From NCBI RefSeq assembly GCF_006539945.1, contig NZ_BJNZ01000016.1, positions 1 through 64,000 of the forward strand: a DNA stretch of 64,000 bases, read 5' to 3'. Position numbers and translations under genes: made by a program. Source of the stretch: Cellulosimicrobium cellulans. Its GTDB lineage: Bacteria; Actinomycetota; Actinomycetes; Actinomycetales; Cellulomonadaceae. This document shows positions 16,693 to 26,952 of this stretch, one piece after another. The number at the start of each line of letters is the position of its first letter. Positions within the stretch are counted from its first letter, which is position 1. The notes below the pieces were generated by a model that ran no database searches, was not told the origin of the DNA, and worked only from the letters and a program-made list of their open reading frames with translations.

Positions 16693-16843
16693 ATGCCTGA
16701 CGGCGGCCGGCCATCGATCGCGTTCAGGTCACCCTGCGTGAGGGGTCGGCCGCTGCCCAGGTGACCCGGAGGGCCGACGGGCAGGTCGCAGCGGGTCCAC
16801 CTGCCCCGACCTCCCAGGGCGACCACGCGCCGTCGGGCACGAG
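16693..16843. other. 151-bp spacer between facing R1 arrays; no gene seen
   Basis: No open frame with coding character or known RNA is seen. It has GGTCACCC and GGTGACCC about 45 bp apart as a short inverted pair. With arrays B and C it forms a 269-bp segment bounded by inverted arrays, resembling a small non-autonomous element in layout only. Confidence 0.5.
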
Positions 16844-16902
16844 AACCACGCCTCTACCTCGACCGACCAGGGCTCTACCTCGCCGGACCACGGCTCTCCC
16901 TC
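16844..16902 (-). repeat. R1 repeat locus C: three inverted 21-bp units
   Basis: Units end CTCTACCTC, CTCTACCTC and CTCTCCCTC at 16860, 16881 and 16902. Read on the minus strand they are GAGGTAG-first and lie 12 bp past the ung stop codon. Confidence 0.9.
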
Positions 16903-16914
16903 GGCGGGGGCGGG

Positions 16915-17670
16915 TTACGCGGTCGGGAGGGTCCAGTCGACGGGGGCGGCGCCCTGGGCGACGAGGAGCTCGTTGACGCGGGAGAACGGGCGGGAGCCGA
17001 AGAACCCGCGACGCGCGGAGAGCGGGCTCGGGTGGGCGCTCGCGACGACGGGGGTGTCGCCGAGCATCGGGCGCAGCGTCGCGGCGTCGCGGCCCCACAG
17101 GATCGCGACGAGCGGGGCGTCGCGCGCGACGAGCGCACGGATGGCGGCCTCCGTCACGGCCTCCCAGCCCTGGCCGCGGTGCGAGCCGGGCTCGCCGGGG
17201 CGGACGGTGAGCACCCTGTTGAGGAGCATGACGCCCTGGTCGCTCCACGCGGTGAGGTCGCCGTTCGCGGGCGTGGGGGCGCCGACGTCCTCCGCGAGCT
17301 CCGCGAAGATGTTCTGGAGCGAGCGCGGCACCGGGCGCACGTGCGGCTGCACGGAGAACGACAGCCCCATCGGGTGCCCCGGCGTCGGGTACGGGTCCTG
17401 ACCGACGACGAGCACGCGCACGTCCGCGAGCGGCCGCGAGAACGCGTTGAGGATCGCCGACGGCGCGGGCAGGTACTCGCGCCCGGCCGCCACCTCGGTG
17501 CGCAGGAAGTCCCCGAGCGCGTGGAGCTGCGGCGCGACGGGCGCGAGAGCCTCGGCCCAGTCAGGCGCCATGATGCTCGCGAGCGGGGGGCGGGGGCTCG
17601 GCGCCGGGTCGGGGACGGCCGGGGTGCTGCCCGGGTCGACGTCGACGGGCTGGACGGGTGCGCTCTCCAC
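16915..17670 (-). CDS. ung: Uracil-DNA glycosylase, family 1
   Basis: The 251-residue enzyme excises uracil from DNA. Motif A is [20 protein letters not shown], holding the catalytic Asp and water-activating residues. SLQNIFAEL follows, and the leucine-loop motif is [19 protein letters not shown] 17670 is chosen because TAGGCT lies 7 bases upstream, giving a leaderless start. The longer frame that starts at 17742 would run through this -10 box. An N-terminal Pro-rich extension of ~30 residues precedes the conserved core. Downstream lies the R1 array C. Confidence 0.95.
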   Translation of the reverse strand: MESAPVQPVDVDPGSTPAVPDPAPSPRPPLASIMAPDWAEALAPVAPQLHALGDFLRTEVAAGREYLPAPSAILNAFSRPLADVRVLVVGQDPYPTPGHPMGLSFSVQPHVRPVPRSLQNIFAELAEDVGAPTPANGDLTAWSDQGVMLLNRVLTVRPGEPGSHRGQGWEAVTEAAIRALVARDAPLVAILWGRDAATLRPMLGDTPVVASAHPSPLSARRGFFGSRPFSRVNELLVAQGAAPVDWTLPTA

Positions 17671-17677
17671 GGCCCCG

Positions 17678-17683
17678 AGCCTA
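17678..17683 (-). promoter_or_regulatory. -10 box TAGGCT of the leaderless ung promoter
   Basis: TAGGCT on the minus strand is followed by 7 bases and the GTG at 17670. Confidence 0.55.
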
Positions 17684-17827
17684 ACCGGCGCGCGGAGCGC
17701 GTCGGCAGGCTCTCGGCAGACGACGGCGAGGACGAATGACACCCGTGTGGTTCATGCGTACGCTGAGAGGCGGCCGGGCGCACCGGTGTGCGCAGGTCCC
17801 GTGACGAGAGAGTGCAGGGAGGGAACG

Positions 17828-18145
17828 ATGAGCGAGGCGTACGTGCTCGACGGACCCGACGCGGTCGGCGCCCCGACCGACCAGGAGGGTTCTGCGTCGG
17901 GCCTGAGCGAGCGCGACCAGGAGATCCTGGCGTTCGAACGGCAGTGGTGGAAGTACTCGGGCGCCAAGGAGCAGGCGGTGCGCGAGCTGTTCGACATGAC
18001 CGCGACGCGCTACTACCAGGTGCTCAACGCGCTCATCGACTCCCCGGCGGCGCTCGCGCACGACCCGATGCTCGTCAAGCGGTTGCGCCGGATGCGTTCC
18101 ACCAGGCAGCGGGCTCGCACGGCCCGCCGGCTCGAAGGTCTGTGA
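17828..18145 (+). CDS. DUF3263 protein
   Basis: The 105-residue protein has the DUF3263 core: LSERDQEILAFERQWWKYSGAKEQAVRELFDM, then TRYYQVLNALIDSPAALAHDPMLVKRLRR. It is mostly helical with a basic C-terminus, suggesting nucleic-acid binding; function is not established. AGGGAGGGAACG before the ATG gives a ribosome-binding site. It is followed by a LytR_C membrane protein, as in mycobacteria, where a DUF3263 gene precedes virR (family knowledge). Confidence 0.8.
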   Translation: MSEAYVLDGPDAVGAPTDQEGSASGLSERDQEILAFERQWWKYSGAKEQAVRELFDMTATRYYQVLNALIDSPAALAHDPMLVKRLRRMRSTRQRARTARRLEGL

Positions 18146-18212
18146 CGTGAGGACCGCCGTCGCCCGTGAAGCCCGGGCGAACTGGGCGTTTAGCCAACGG
18201 GCCTGACCGGGC

Positions 18213-18218
18213 TACCCT
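18213..18218 (+). promoter_or_regulatory. -10 box TACCCT of a probable leaderless promoter
   Basis: TACCCT ends 6 bases before GTG 18225, with no ribosome-binding site. Confidence 0.55.
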
Positions 18219-18224
18219 GTCGCC

Positions 18225-18875
18225 GTGACGAAGAGCCGCTACCCCTACGCGCCCGACGAGTTCGACGCGCCCGCGCCGCAGGGTGCGCCCGTGGGGGTGC
18301 ACCGCACGCCGCGCAGCGGGTGGAGCAAGACGTGGCCGTTCCTGCTGGTCGCCGTCGTCTTCGCCGGCCTCGCGTACGGGGGCGTCGCGCTGCTGTCGGA
18401 CAACGGCGCGTCCGAGAACCCGCCGCAGGCACAGTCCACCGAGCCCGCGGCCGAGGAGACCGAGACGCCGCCCGCCGAGGAGACCGAGGAGCCTCCCGCG
18501 GAGGAGGAGCCCCCGGCTACGGAGGAACCGCCCGTCGAGGAGACGCCCGCGGCGCCTGACATCGCCACGCTCATGGCGGCCGCCGACCCGGCCGCCAGCG
18601 TCCGCGTTCTCAATGCCAGCGGTATCGGCGGCGAGGCGGGCAAGGGCCGCGACGCTCTCGCAGACCAGGGCTTCACGAACGTCGAAGCCGCCGACTACGA
18701 GGGCGACCCGAACGACGTTGCGGTCACCACGGTCTGGTACGGCGAGGACCGGAGCGACAGCGCCGCGGCCGTGGCGGCGATCCTCGGGATCCCGGCGGAG
18801 CAGGTGAGCCAGCAGACGCTCCGATCCGGGGACGTCGTGGTGATCGTCAAGTCGGAGCTCACGCCCGCCGGCTGA
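18225..18875 (+). CDS. LytR_C-domain membrane protein (VirR-like)
   Basis: The 216-residue protein has a ~35-residue cytoplasmic N-terminus, one transmembrane helix (WPFLLVAVVFAGLAYGGVALL), a Glu/Pro-rich linker of about 55 residues (ETETPPAEETEEPP), and a C-terminal LytR_C domain from SVRVLNASGIGGEAG to DVVVIVKSEL. It lacks the catalytic LCP domain of true LytR proteins, so it is not a teichoic acid ligase. Mycobacterial VirR, which affects envelope integrity and vesicle release, has the same layout and follows a DUF3263 gene. A role in envelope maintenance is inferred. Confidence 0.8.
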   Translation: MTKSRYPYAPDEFDAPAPQGAPVGVHRTPRSGWSKTWPFLLVAVVFAGLAYGGVALLSDNGASENPPQAQSTEPAAEETETPPAEETEEPPAEEEPPATEEPPVEETPAAPDIATLMAAADPAASVRVLNASGIGGEAGKGRDALADQGFTNVEAADYEGDPNDVAVTTVWYGEDRSDSAAAVAAILGIPAEQVSQQTLRSGDVVVIVKSELTPAG

Positions 18876-18994
18876 CGGCGTTCGGACGCACAACCTTGTA
18901 ACGGTCCGGCGGCCCTCCGCTGACCTGCCCTTTCACCTGTCCGTCTGACGTCGGAAGCCGCGCGTCCGACCTTCCGTGCGCGCCGCTCGCGGGC

Positions 18995-19000
18995 TAGGCT
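18995..19000 (+). promoter_or_regulatory. -10 box TAGGCT of the cold-shock gene promoter
   Basis: TAGGCT lies 57 bp before the ATG at 19057, implying a leader of ~50 nt that contains GGAGACG. Confidence 0.45.
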
Positions 19001-19056
19001 CGGGCTACCACGGGGCGGGGGTCGCCTCGCGGGCGACGATGCACGAGGAGACGTAG

Positions 19057-19260
19057 ATGGCTCAGGGCACCGTGAAGTGGTTCAACTCCGAGAAGGGCTA
19101 CGGGTTCATCACGCCCGCTGCCGGCGGACAGGACCTCTTCGTGCACTTCAGCGCGATCCAGACCGACGGCTACCGCACGCTCGACGAGGGCCAGGAGGTC
19201 GAGTTCGAGCTCGGCCAGGGCACCAAGGGCCCGCAGGCCGAGCAGGTGCGGCCGCTCTGA
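19057..19260 (+). CDS. Cold-shock protein, CspA family
   Basis: The 67-residue single cold-shock domain has RNP1 KGYGFITP and RNP2 DLFVHFSAI. It binds single-stranded RNA or DNA as a chaperone. GGAGACGTAG precedes the ATG. It has a leader of ~50 nt, shorter than the E. coli cspA leader. A second, longer Csp gene lies at 61488. Confidence 0.95.
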   Translation: MAQGTVKWFNSEKGYGFITPAAGGQDLFVHFSAIQTDGYRTLDEGQEVEFELGQGTKGPQAEQVRPL

Positions 19261-19279
19261 CGCGGCTCGCGAGGGTCGC

Positions 19280-20779
19280 GTGACGGAGAACCTCGACGCC
19301 GTCGTCGTCGGTTCGGGCCCCAACGGGCTGGCCGCCGCCGTGACCCTCGCACGTGCCGGTCTCGCCGTGCGCGTCCTCGAGGCGCAGCCGACGATCGGCG
19401 GCGGCGCACGCACGCTCGACCTCGGCCTCGCGGACGGGGTCGTGCACGACGTGTGCTCGGCCGTGCACCCGATGGCGTGGGCGTCGCCGTTCTTCGAGGC
19501 GTTCGACCTGGGCGCGCGTGGCGTGGAGCTGCTCGTGCCCGAGGTGTCGTACGCGCAGCCGCTCGAGGGCGGCCGCGCGGGCATCGCCTACCACGACCTC
19601 GACCGCACGGTGGAGCGTCTCGGCGTCGACGGCGACGCCTGGCGCGCGCTGCTCGGCCCGCTCGTCGAGGACTGGCGCGACGTCGTCGCGGTCGCCCTGG
19701 GTGACAAGCGGTCTGTTCCGGGCCGCGTGCTGACGCCGAGCGGCGCAGGGGCGGCGGCCCGGTTCGGTGCGGCGGTCCTCGAGCAGGGGAGCGCGGCCTG
19801 GACGCGGCGGTTCCGCACCGACGAGGCGGGGGCGCTCCTCACGGGTGTCGCGGCGCACGCGATCGCCCGCCTGCCGTCGCTGGCCGCCGCCGGGACGGCG
19901 CTGCTGCTCGCGTCGCTCGGTCACGCCCCGGGTGGGTGGCCTCTGCCACGGGGCGGTTCGGGTGCGATCGTCGCGGCCCTCCTGGACGACCTGCGGGCTC
20001 ACGGCGGGGAGGTCGTCACGGGCCACCGCGTCGGGACGCGCGCCGACCTGCCGCGGGCTCGGGCCTACGTGTTCGACACGGCCCCGCGTGTCGTCGCGGA
20101 CGTGTTCACCGACCTCTTGTCGCCGCGCACGGAGTGGGCCCTGCGCAGGTTCCGGCACGGCGACGCGGCCGCGAAGGTCGACCTCGTGCTCTCCGGGCCG
20201 GTCCCGTGGGCGGACCCGGAGGTGGGGCGTGCCGGGACGGTGCACGTCGGCGGGACGCGTGCGGAGATGGCGCGCGCGGAGGCGGACGTCGCGGCCGGCC
20301 GGCACGCGGTGCGGCCGATGATGCTCGCGAGCGACCCGACCGTCGTCGACCCGGCGCGCGAGGCGGACGGCCTGCGGCCGCTGTGGACGTACGCGCACGT
20401 GCCCGCCGGCTCGACGCGCGACGTGACCGAGGACGTCCTCGGTCAGCTCGAACGGTTCGCCCCGGGGGTCCGAGACCTCGTCGTCGCGTCCCGCTGCGTG
20501 CCCGCCGCGGAGATGGCGGCGCACGACGAGAGCTACGTGGGCGGCGACATCGCGGGCGGCGCGGTGAGCATGTGGCAGATGGTCGCGCGCCCGACGCCCC
20601 GGCTCGACCCGTACGCCGTCGGGCTCGAGGGCGTGTACCTGTGCTCGGCGTCCACGCCGCCCGGGCCGGGCGTGCACGGGCTCGGCGGCTGGTACGCCGC
20701 GCGGCGCGTGCTGCGCCGGGAGTTCGACGTCCGCGCGGAGCCCGATCTGGCGCCGACGTCGGGAGTGGGCGCCAGGTAG
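19280..20779 (+). CDS. FAD-dependent oxidoreductase, phytoene desaturase/CrtI-like
   Basis: The 499-residue flavoprotein begins with the dinucleotide fold DAVVVGSGPNGLAAAVTLARAG and LEAQPTIGGGARTLDL. Near the end is the FAD-closing motif YLCSASTPPGPGVHGLGGWYAAR. This is the NAD(P)/FAD family of carotenoid-desaturase-like proteins. No carotenoid genes are nearby, so a biosynthetic role cannot be claimed. The GTG at 19280 begins 19 bases after the csp stop; no strong ribosome-binding site is seen. It converges on the GH15-like gene with an R1 array in the gap. Confidence 0.8.
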   Translation: MTENLDAVVVGSGPNGLAAAVTLARAGLAVRVLEAQPTIGGGARTLDLGLADGVVHDVCSAVHPMAWASPFFEAFDLGARGVELLVPEVSYAQPLEGGRAGIAYHDLDRTVERLGVDGDAWRALLGPLVEDWRDVVAVALGDKRSVPGRVLTPSGAGAAARFGAAVLEQGSAAWTRRFRTDEAGALLTGVAAHAIARLPSLAAAGTALLLASLGHAPGGWPLPRGGSGAIVAALLDDLRAHGGEVVTGHRVGTRADLPRARAYVFDTAPRVVADVFTDLLSPRTEWALRRFRHGDAAAKVDLVLSGPVPWADPEVGRAGTVHVGGTRAEMARAEADVAAGRHAVRPMMLASDPTVVDPAREADGLRPLWTYAHVPAGSTRDVTEDVLGQLERFAPGVRDLVVASRCVPAAEMAAHDESYVGGDIAGGAVSMWQMVARPTPRLDPYAVGLEGVYLCSASTPPGPGVHGLGGWYAARRVLRREFDVRAEPDLAPTSGVGAR

Positions 20780-20793
20780 GGCTCGCGGTCCGC

Positions 20794-20852
20794 GACCACG
20801 CCTCTACCTCACGTGACCACGCCTCTACCTCACGCGACCACGCCTCTACCTC
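20794..20852 (-). repeat. R1 repeat locus D: three inverted 21-bp units; supplies a stop codon
   Basis: GACCACGCCTCTACCTC occurs at 20794, 20815 and 20836, identical and 21 bp apart. The last unit read on the minus strand gives GCG AGG TAG, whose TAG (20848-20846) is the stop codon of the GH15-like gene. Confidence 0.92.
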
Positions 20853-22303
20853 GCCGGCGCTGCTGTGGTCGTGTCGAGCTCTACGAGAGCGAGCACGACC
20901 AGGGCCGAGCTCCAGGAGAGCGGGGCGACGGCGGCCGGCGACCCGTCCGCGAGGACCTTCTCCGGGATCGCGCCGGACGCGGTGCGGTGGTCGTCGACCC
21001 ACCGGAGCCACTCCTCGGCGTCCGCGACGTCCTCGGGCTCGGACGACGACGCGGCGGTGAGCGCGTACAACGTCGTCTGCGGTGTCCAGGAGATGCCGTC
21101 CTCGCGCCAGCCCGCCCCGGGAGCGAGCCCTCCGGCGGGGCGCAGCATCTCGGTGACCGACGCGCGCCACGCGACGTCCGCTCCCGCGAGCGGCTCGGGC
21201 TGGAACGGGGGCAGGACGAACGCGGTCGACGCGTCGTGCGCGCCGCCGGTGACGTGGCGCGGGTAGCCCTGCGACCCGAACGACCGCTCGACGGCCATGC
21301 GCAGGCGCGCGGCAGCCAGCGTCGCGTCGGTTGCCCGGCCGGTCTCGCCCGTCGCGGCGTAGACGTCGGCCGCGGCCTCGAGCCCGGCGAGCAGGGGACC
21401 GGCGGTGCCGAGGGTCAGCGTCGTCGGCTCGACCTCCCAGTAGTCGCTCGACGGCGGGGGCAGCGGGTCCTCGCCGTCGACGAGCGAGAGAGCGTGGTCC
21501 GTCGCGGCGTCGACGAGGGGTCCCAGCTCCGCGGCGACCTCGCGCCGCTCGGCGGCGGGCGTCTCCTCCAGCAGGACGTCGGCCGCCCACAGGACCCAGC
21601 CGACGCCGTCCGACTGGAGGCCGCGGTCGTCGGGCACGCCCGAGCCGTCGGGCAGGTAGCGCGCGTGGAACGACCCGTCGTCCTCCTGGACGCGGGCGAG
21701 GAACCCGAGGACGTCCCGTGCGTCGTCGACGTGCCCGGTGCGCGCGAAGGCCGCCGCGGTGAACGACGCGTCGCGCGGCCACACGTAGCGCCACCTGGGG
21801 GAGGCGGCGGCGAGCGCGGCGCCGTCGTCGAGCGTGAGGGCGCGCAGGTCGAGGAGCGCGGCCTCGCCGAGCGCCGCGAACGGGCCGTCCGCGCCGGGGA
21901 CCGCGCCGGACGCGAGCCACGCGCGCGACGCGGCGGCAGCGTCGTGCGCCCGTGCGGTGTCCAGGAGCGCCGACGCGTCGAGCCGGGCGCCGGCAACCTG
22001 CGCGAGCCGGTTCGCCTCGCCGTCCGCGGGGTCGACGCCCCCCGCGAGCGCGACCGGGTCGAGGGCCGTCGGGTCCAGCACGCGGCTGCCGGGGAGGTAG
22101 GCCGCCCCGGCACCGGGGGCGAGGCGCAGGAGCGCGGTGCCGCCGCCGGGTGCGATCGTGACGGCCACGCCGTCCTGGTACAGGTCGATGTGCTCGCCCG
22201 TGGGGGCGGCGACGGCGGTCGCGGCGGTGAGGCCGAGGGCAGGGACCAGCACGAAGCCGGCCAGGGCTGCTGCGAGGCGCCACGACGGTGTTGCGCGGAT
22301 CAC
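20846..22303 (-). CDS. Secreted glycoside hydrolase family 15-like protein (glucoamylase type)
   Basis: The 485-residue product has an N-terminal signal sequence or anchor (WRLAAALAGFVLVPALGLTAATAVAAP). An (alpha/alpha)6-barrel domain follows with GH15 landmarks: YVWPRDASFTAAAFA, LQSDGVGWVLWA, SDYWEVEP, and a C-terminal IPEKV...PLSWSSALVVLAL holding the expected catalytic-base Glu. It should release glucose from alpha-glucans or related substrates outside the membrane; the substrate is not certain. GTG 22303 follows a TAGGAT -10 box by 7 bases and is preferred to ATG 22312, which overlaps that box. The protein ends ...PAR because the adjacent repeat supplies the TAG. Confidence 0.82.
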   Translation of the reverse strand: MIRATPSWRLAAALAGFVLVPALGLTAATAVAAPTGEHIDLYQDGVAVTIAPGGGTALLRLAPGAGAAYLPGSRVLDPTALDPVALAGGVDPADGEANRLAQVAGARLDASALLDTARAHDAAAASRAWLASGAVPGADGPFAALGEAALLDLRALTLDDGAALAAASPRWRYVWPRDASFTAAAFARTGHVDDARDVLGFLARVQEDDGSFHARYLPDGSGVPDDRGLQSDGVGWVLWAADVLLEETPAAERREVAAELGPLVDAATDHALSLVDGEDPLPPPSSDYWEVEPTTLTLGTAGPLLAGLEAAADVYAATGETGRATDATLAAARLRMAVERSFGSQGYPRHVTGGAHDASTAFVLPPFQPEPLAGADVAWRASVTEMLRPAGGLAPGAGWREDGISWTPQTTLYALTAASSSEPEDVADAEEWLRWVDDHRTASGAIPEKVLADGSPAAVAPLSWSSALVVLALVELDTTTAAPAR

Positions 22304-22310
22304 ACCGCGC

Positions 22311-22316
22311 ATCCTA
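22311..22316 (-). promoter_or_regulatory. -10 box TAGGAT of the leaderless GH15-like gene
   Basis: TAGGAT on the minus strand is followed by 7 bases and GTG 22303. Confidence 0.55.
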
Positions 22317-22379
22317 GGGGGATCGCGAGCGCGGCGGGTTTCGCCCGTCGCGATACGGGGACGGGCAGTGACGGGCTGT

Positions 22380-22406
22380 CTTGCACTCGCCCCCTGCGAG
22401 TGCCAA
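22380..22406 (+). promoter_or_regulatory. CIRCE element 1 (HrcA operator) upstream of groEL
   Basis: CTTGCACTC, a 9-base spacer and GAGTGCCAA match the HrcA consensus TTAGCACTC-N9-GAGTGCTAA. It overlaps the likely -35. Confidence 0.88.
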
Positions 22407-22410
22407 TAAT
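22381..22410 (+). promoter_or_regulatory. groEL promoter TTGCAC-N18-AATAAT
   Basis: The -35 is embedded in CIRCE 1 and the predicted start point falls at about 22417, inside CIRCE 2, so HrcA on either site should block initiation. Confidence 0.6.
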
Positions 22411-22414
22411 GGCG

Positions 22415-22441
22415 TTAGCACTCTCGTCATGAGAGTGACAG
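22415..22441 (+). promoter_or_regulatory. CIRCE element 2 (degenerate right arm)
   Basis: A perfect left arm TTAGCACTC, a 9-base spacer and a weaker right arm GAGTGACAG. Its centre is 35 bp from that of CIRCE 1. Confidence 0.82.
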
Positions 22442-22504
22442 AAGTGACCAGCGCAGGCAGCCGCTCACCGCGGGTGCGGCGCACAGAACCAGGTCGACAG
22501 GTGA

Positions 22505-24229
<1,725 letters not shown>

Positions 24230-24285
24230 TCCACGCCTGACCCGCTCCGGCTCGCACGGCGAGCACCGGAGCATCGCAGGACATC

Positions 24286-24323
24286 GAAGGCCGTCGGCCG
24301 GGTTCGCCCGGCCGGCGGCCTTC
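24286..24323 (+). terminator. groEL terminator with TTCG tetraloop
   Basis: GAAGGCCG-T-CGGCCGGG pairs with CCCGGCCG-G-CGGCCTTC across a TTCG loop: 16 Watson-Crick pairs plus one T-G wobble. UUCG loops are especially stable. Confidence 0.9.
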
Positions 24324-24355
24324 GTCGTGCCCGGGAACGGACCCGGTACACGGAC

Positions 24356-24378
24356 GTATAACGCGGTGTATACACGCC
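24356..24378. promoter_or_regulatory. Candidate operator GTATAA-N6-GTATAC upstream of ureA
   Basis: GTATAA at 24356 and GTATAC at 24368 are direct repeats 12 bp apart, at about -52 to -35 from the predicted leaderless start point. GTATACAYGCC recurs upstream of urtA at 31572-31582. In DNA this GC-rich the word stands out. A GntR-family regulator encoded in the same island is a candidate ligand. Confidence 0.5.
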
Positions 24379-24394
24379 GGAAACGAACACGCGG

Positions 24395-24400
24395 CAGGAT
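24395..24400 (+). promoter_or_regulatory. -10 box CAGGAT of the leaderless ureA promoter
   Basis: CAGGAT is followed by 7 bases and ATG 24408, with no ribosome-binding site between. Confidence 0.5.
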
Positions 24401-24407
24401 CGCCGCC

Positions 24408-24710
24408 ATGCACCTGACCCCCGCGGACACCGAGAAGCTGCTGCTCGCCGTCGCGGGCATGGTCGCGCGCGACCGGCACGAGCGCGGCGTGCTGCTCAAC
24501 TATCCGGAGACCGTCGCCCTGCTCACCACGTGGGTGATCGAGCGCGCTCGCGAGGGGGCGGGCGTCGAGGAGCTCATGGTCTCCGGGCGCGAGGTGCTCC
24601 GGCGCGACGAGGTGATGGACGGCGTCGCGGAGATGCTGCCCGACGTCCAGGTCGAGGCGACGTTCCCCGACGGACGCAAGCTCGTCACCATCCACCAGCC
24701 GATCGCCTGA
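24408..24710 (+). CDS. ureA: Urease gamma subunit
   Basis: The 100-residue structural subunit has the usual length and sequence: [33 protein letters not shown], and [13 protein letters not shown]. It assembles with UreB and UreC into the cytoplasmic urease that hydrolyses urea to ammonia and carbamate. It is the first gene of ureABCFGD-nikMN; the start looks leaderless behind a CAGGAT box. Confidence 0.97.
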   Translation: MHLTPADTEKLLLAVAGMVARDRHERGVLLNYPETVALLTTWVIERAREGAGVEELMVSGREVLRRDEVMDGVAEMLPDVQVEATFPDGRKLVTIHQPIA

Positions 24711-24760
24711 ACCGGCCCGATCCGGCGCACGCACGAGAATCAGCGAGAACGAGGCGACCC

Positions 24761-25210
24761 ATGGCAGGCATCAGCACGAGCGGACCCGGCGCGATCCGGC
24801 TCAAGCGCGGCACCGAGGACGTGCCCGTGGTCCTCAACGCCGACCGCACCGACGACGAGCGCGTGACGCTGGTCGTGACGAACACCGGGGACCGCCCGGT
24901 GCAGATCGGCTCCCACCTGCACCTGCCCGACGCCAACGCCGCGCTCGCGTTCGACCGGGACGCCGCGCACGGGTTCCGGCTCGACGTCCCGTCCGGCACG
25001 TCCCGGCGCTTCGAACCGGGCGCGTCGGCGGAGGTCGAGGCCGTCGCCCTCCGGGGCCGACGCCGCGTCCCCGGGCTCCAGCGCGGCAAGCCCGACGGCG
25101 GCGCGCTGGACCGCGTGCCCACGTCGCCCGAGGTGCCCGGGGGCCCGGGCAGGACGACGGCTCCGGGCGACCTGTCGTCGTCGGGCACGACCACCCCCGA
25201 GGAGGACTGA
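24761..25210 (+). CDS. ureB: Urease beta subunit with long C-terminal tail
   Basis: The 149-residue subunit has the beta core ([44 protein letters not shown]). After about residue 118 comes a disordered Pro/Gly/Thr-rich tail of ~30 residues, making it longer than the usual ~105-125. It packs on UreC in the urease trimer. A 50-bp gap separates it from ureA, and the weak site GAGGCG precedes its ATG. Confidence 0.95.
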   Translation: MAGISTSGPGAIRLKRGTEDVPVVLNADRTDDERVTLVVTNTGDRPVQIGSHLHLPDANAALAFDRDAAHGFRLDVPSGTSRRFEPGASAEVEAVALRGRRRVPGLQRGKPDGGALDRVPTSPEVPGGPGRTTAPGDLSSSGTTTPEED

Positions 25211-25213
25211 CGC

Positions 25214-26932
25214 ATGGTCGCGATCTCGCGCGAGCGCTACGTCGCGCTCTACGGCCCGACGACGGGCGACCAGGTGCGCCTCGGCGACACCGACCTGTGG
25301 ATCGAGGTCGAGGAGGACCGCACGTTCGGGGGCGAGGAGGTCGTCTTCGGCGGCGGCAAGTCGATCCGCGAGTCGATGGCGCAGGGGTCCACGACCCGCG
25401 CCGAGGGCGCGCTCGACACGGTGGTCACGAACGCGGTCGTGCTGGACTGGTGGGGGATCGTCAAGGCGGACGTCGGGATCCGCGACGGGCGGATCGTCGC
25501 GCTCGGGCGCGCGGGCAACCCCGACGTCGCGGACGGCGTCCACCCGCGCCTGCACATCGGGCCGAGCACGGACGTCGTGAGCGGGGAGGGCAAGATCCTC
25601 ACCGCGGGCGGCATCGACTCGCACGTGCACCTCATCTCGCCGTCCCAGGTGGTCGAGGCGCTCGCCACCGGCATCACGACGGTCGCGGGCGGCGGCACCG
25701 GGCCGAGCGAGGGCACCAAGGCCACGACCGTCACGCCGGGTGCGTGGCACCTCGAGGCGATCCACCGCTCGCTCGACCGCCTCCCCGTGAACGTCCTGCT
25801 GCTCGCCAAGGGCAACACGGTGAGCGCCGAGGGCCTGCGAGAGCAGGCCATGGCGGGTGCGGGCGGCTACAAGGTGCACGAGGACTGGGGGTCGACGCCG
25901 GCCGCCATCGACGCCGCGCTGCGCGCCGCAGACGACTGGGGGCTCCAGGTCGCGCTGCACTCGGACTCGCTCAACGAGGCCGGGTTCGTGGAGTCGACGC
26001 TGCGCGCGATCGGTGGCCGCTCGATCCACGCGTTCCACGCCGAGGGCGCGGGCGGCGGCCACGCGCCGGACATCCTCACCGTCGCGAGCCACCCGAACGT
26101 CATCCCCGGCTCGACGAACCCGACCCTCCCGCACACCGTCAACACCGTCGCCGAGCACCTCGACATGCTCATGGTGTGCCACCACTTGAACCCGCAGGTC
26201 GCGGAAGACCTCGCGTTCGCCGAGTCGCGCATCCGCGGCACGACCATCGCCGCCGAGGACGTGCTCCACGACCTCGGCGCCATGTCCATCACGTCGTCCG
26301 ACGCGCAGGCGATGGGCCGCATCGGCGAGGTCGTCACGCGCACGTGGCAGGTCGCGCACGTCATGAAGGCGCGGCGTGGCGCGCACCCGGGTGGGGCGCG
26401 CGGGCCCGAGCTCCCCGCGGACAACCTGCGCGCGCGCCGGTACGTCGCGAAGTACACGATCAACCCGGCCGTCGCGCACGGCATCGACGCGTACGTGGGA
26501 TCGGTCGAGCCGGGCAAGGTCGCGGACCTCGTGCTGTGGGAGCCCAAGCTCTTCGGGGTGCGGCCGAGCGTCGTCATGAAGGGCGGCGCGCTCGTCTGGG
26601 GTGCGCTGGGCGACCCCAACGCGTCGATCCCGTCGCCGCAGCCCGTGCTCATGCGCCCGGCGCTCGCCGACGCGATCGGGGCCGACGTGTCGATGTCGTT
26701 CGTCTCGCCCGCCGCGCTCGACGACGGGCTGGAGGAACGGCTGGGCCTCGCCCGGCAGCTCCTGCCCGTGGCCCCCACGCGCGACGTCGGCAAGGCGCAG
26801 ATGAGGAACAACGACTACCTGCCGCAGATCGACATCGACCCCGAGTCCTTCGCGATCGAGGTCGACGGAGAGCTCGTCGTCCCCGCCCCCGCCGACCGGC
26901 TGCCCCTCGCCCAGCTCTACTCGCTGTTCTGA
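25214..26932 (+). CDS. ureC: Urease alpha subunit (catalytic)
   Basis: The 572-residue nickel amidohydrolase has all key residues: His137 and His139 (DSHVHL), carbamylated Lys220 (GGYKVHEDW), His222, [22 protein letters not shown], flap Cys322-His323 (MVCHHLNP) and Asp363 (SSDAQAMGR) bridging Ni. Numbering matches the Sporosarcina enzyme at Lys220, Cys322 and Asp363. It begins 3 bases after the ureB stop. An active urease is expected. Confidence 0.98.
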   Translation: MVAISRERYVALYGPTTGDQVRLGDTDLWIEVEEDRTFGGEEVVFGGGKSIRESMAQGSTTRAEGALDTVVTNAVVLDWWGIVKADVGIRDGRIVALGRAGNPDVADGVHPRLHIGPSTDVVSGEGKILTAGGIDSHVHLISPSQVVEALATGITTVAGGGTGPSEGTKATTVTPGAWHLEAIHRSLDRLPVNVLLLAKGNTVSAEGLREQAMAGAGGYKVHEDWGSTPAAIDAALRAADDWGLQVALHSDSLNEAGFVESTLRAIGGRSIHAFHAEGAGGGHAPDILTVASHPNVIPGSTNPTLPHTVNTVAEHLDMLMVCHHLNPQVAEDLAFAESRIRGTTIAAEDVLHDLGAMSITSSDAQAMGRIGEVVTRTWQVAHVMKARRGAHPGGARGPELPADNLRARRYVAKYTINPAVAHGIDAYVGSVEPGKVADLVLWEPKLFGVRPSVVMKGGALVWGALGDPNASIPSPQPVLMRPALADAIGADVSMSFVSPAALDDGLEERLGLARQLLPVAPTRDVGKAQMRNNDYLPQIDIDPESFAIEVDGELVVPAPADRLPLAQLYSLF

Positions 26933-26952
26933 GCCATGACCGGGACACGAAA

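Noticed and set aside
16634-16902. R1 arrays as a small CRISPR array
   Set aside because: Units are only 21 bp and directly tandem with no 30-40 bp unique spacers, occur in both orientations and lack cas genes.
18876-19056. A small RNA or long structured leader before the first cold-shock gene
   Set aside because: Only short imperfect complementarity is visible, with no clear terminator or conserved motif.
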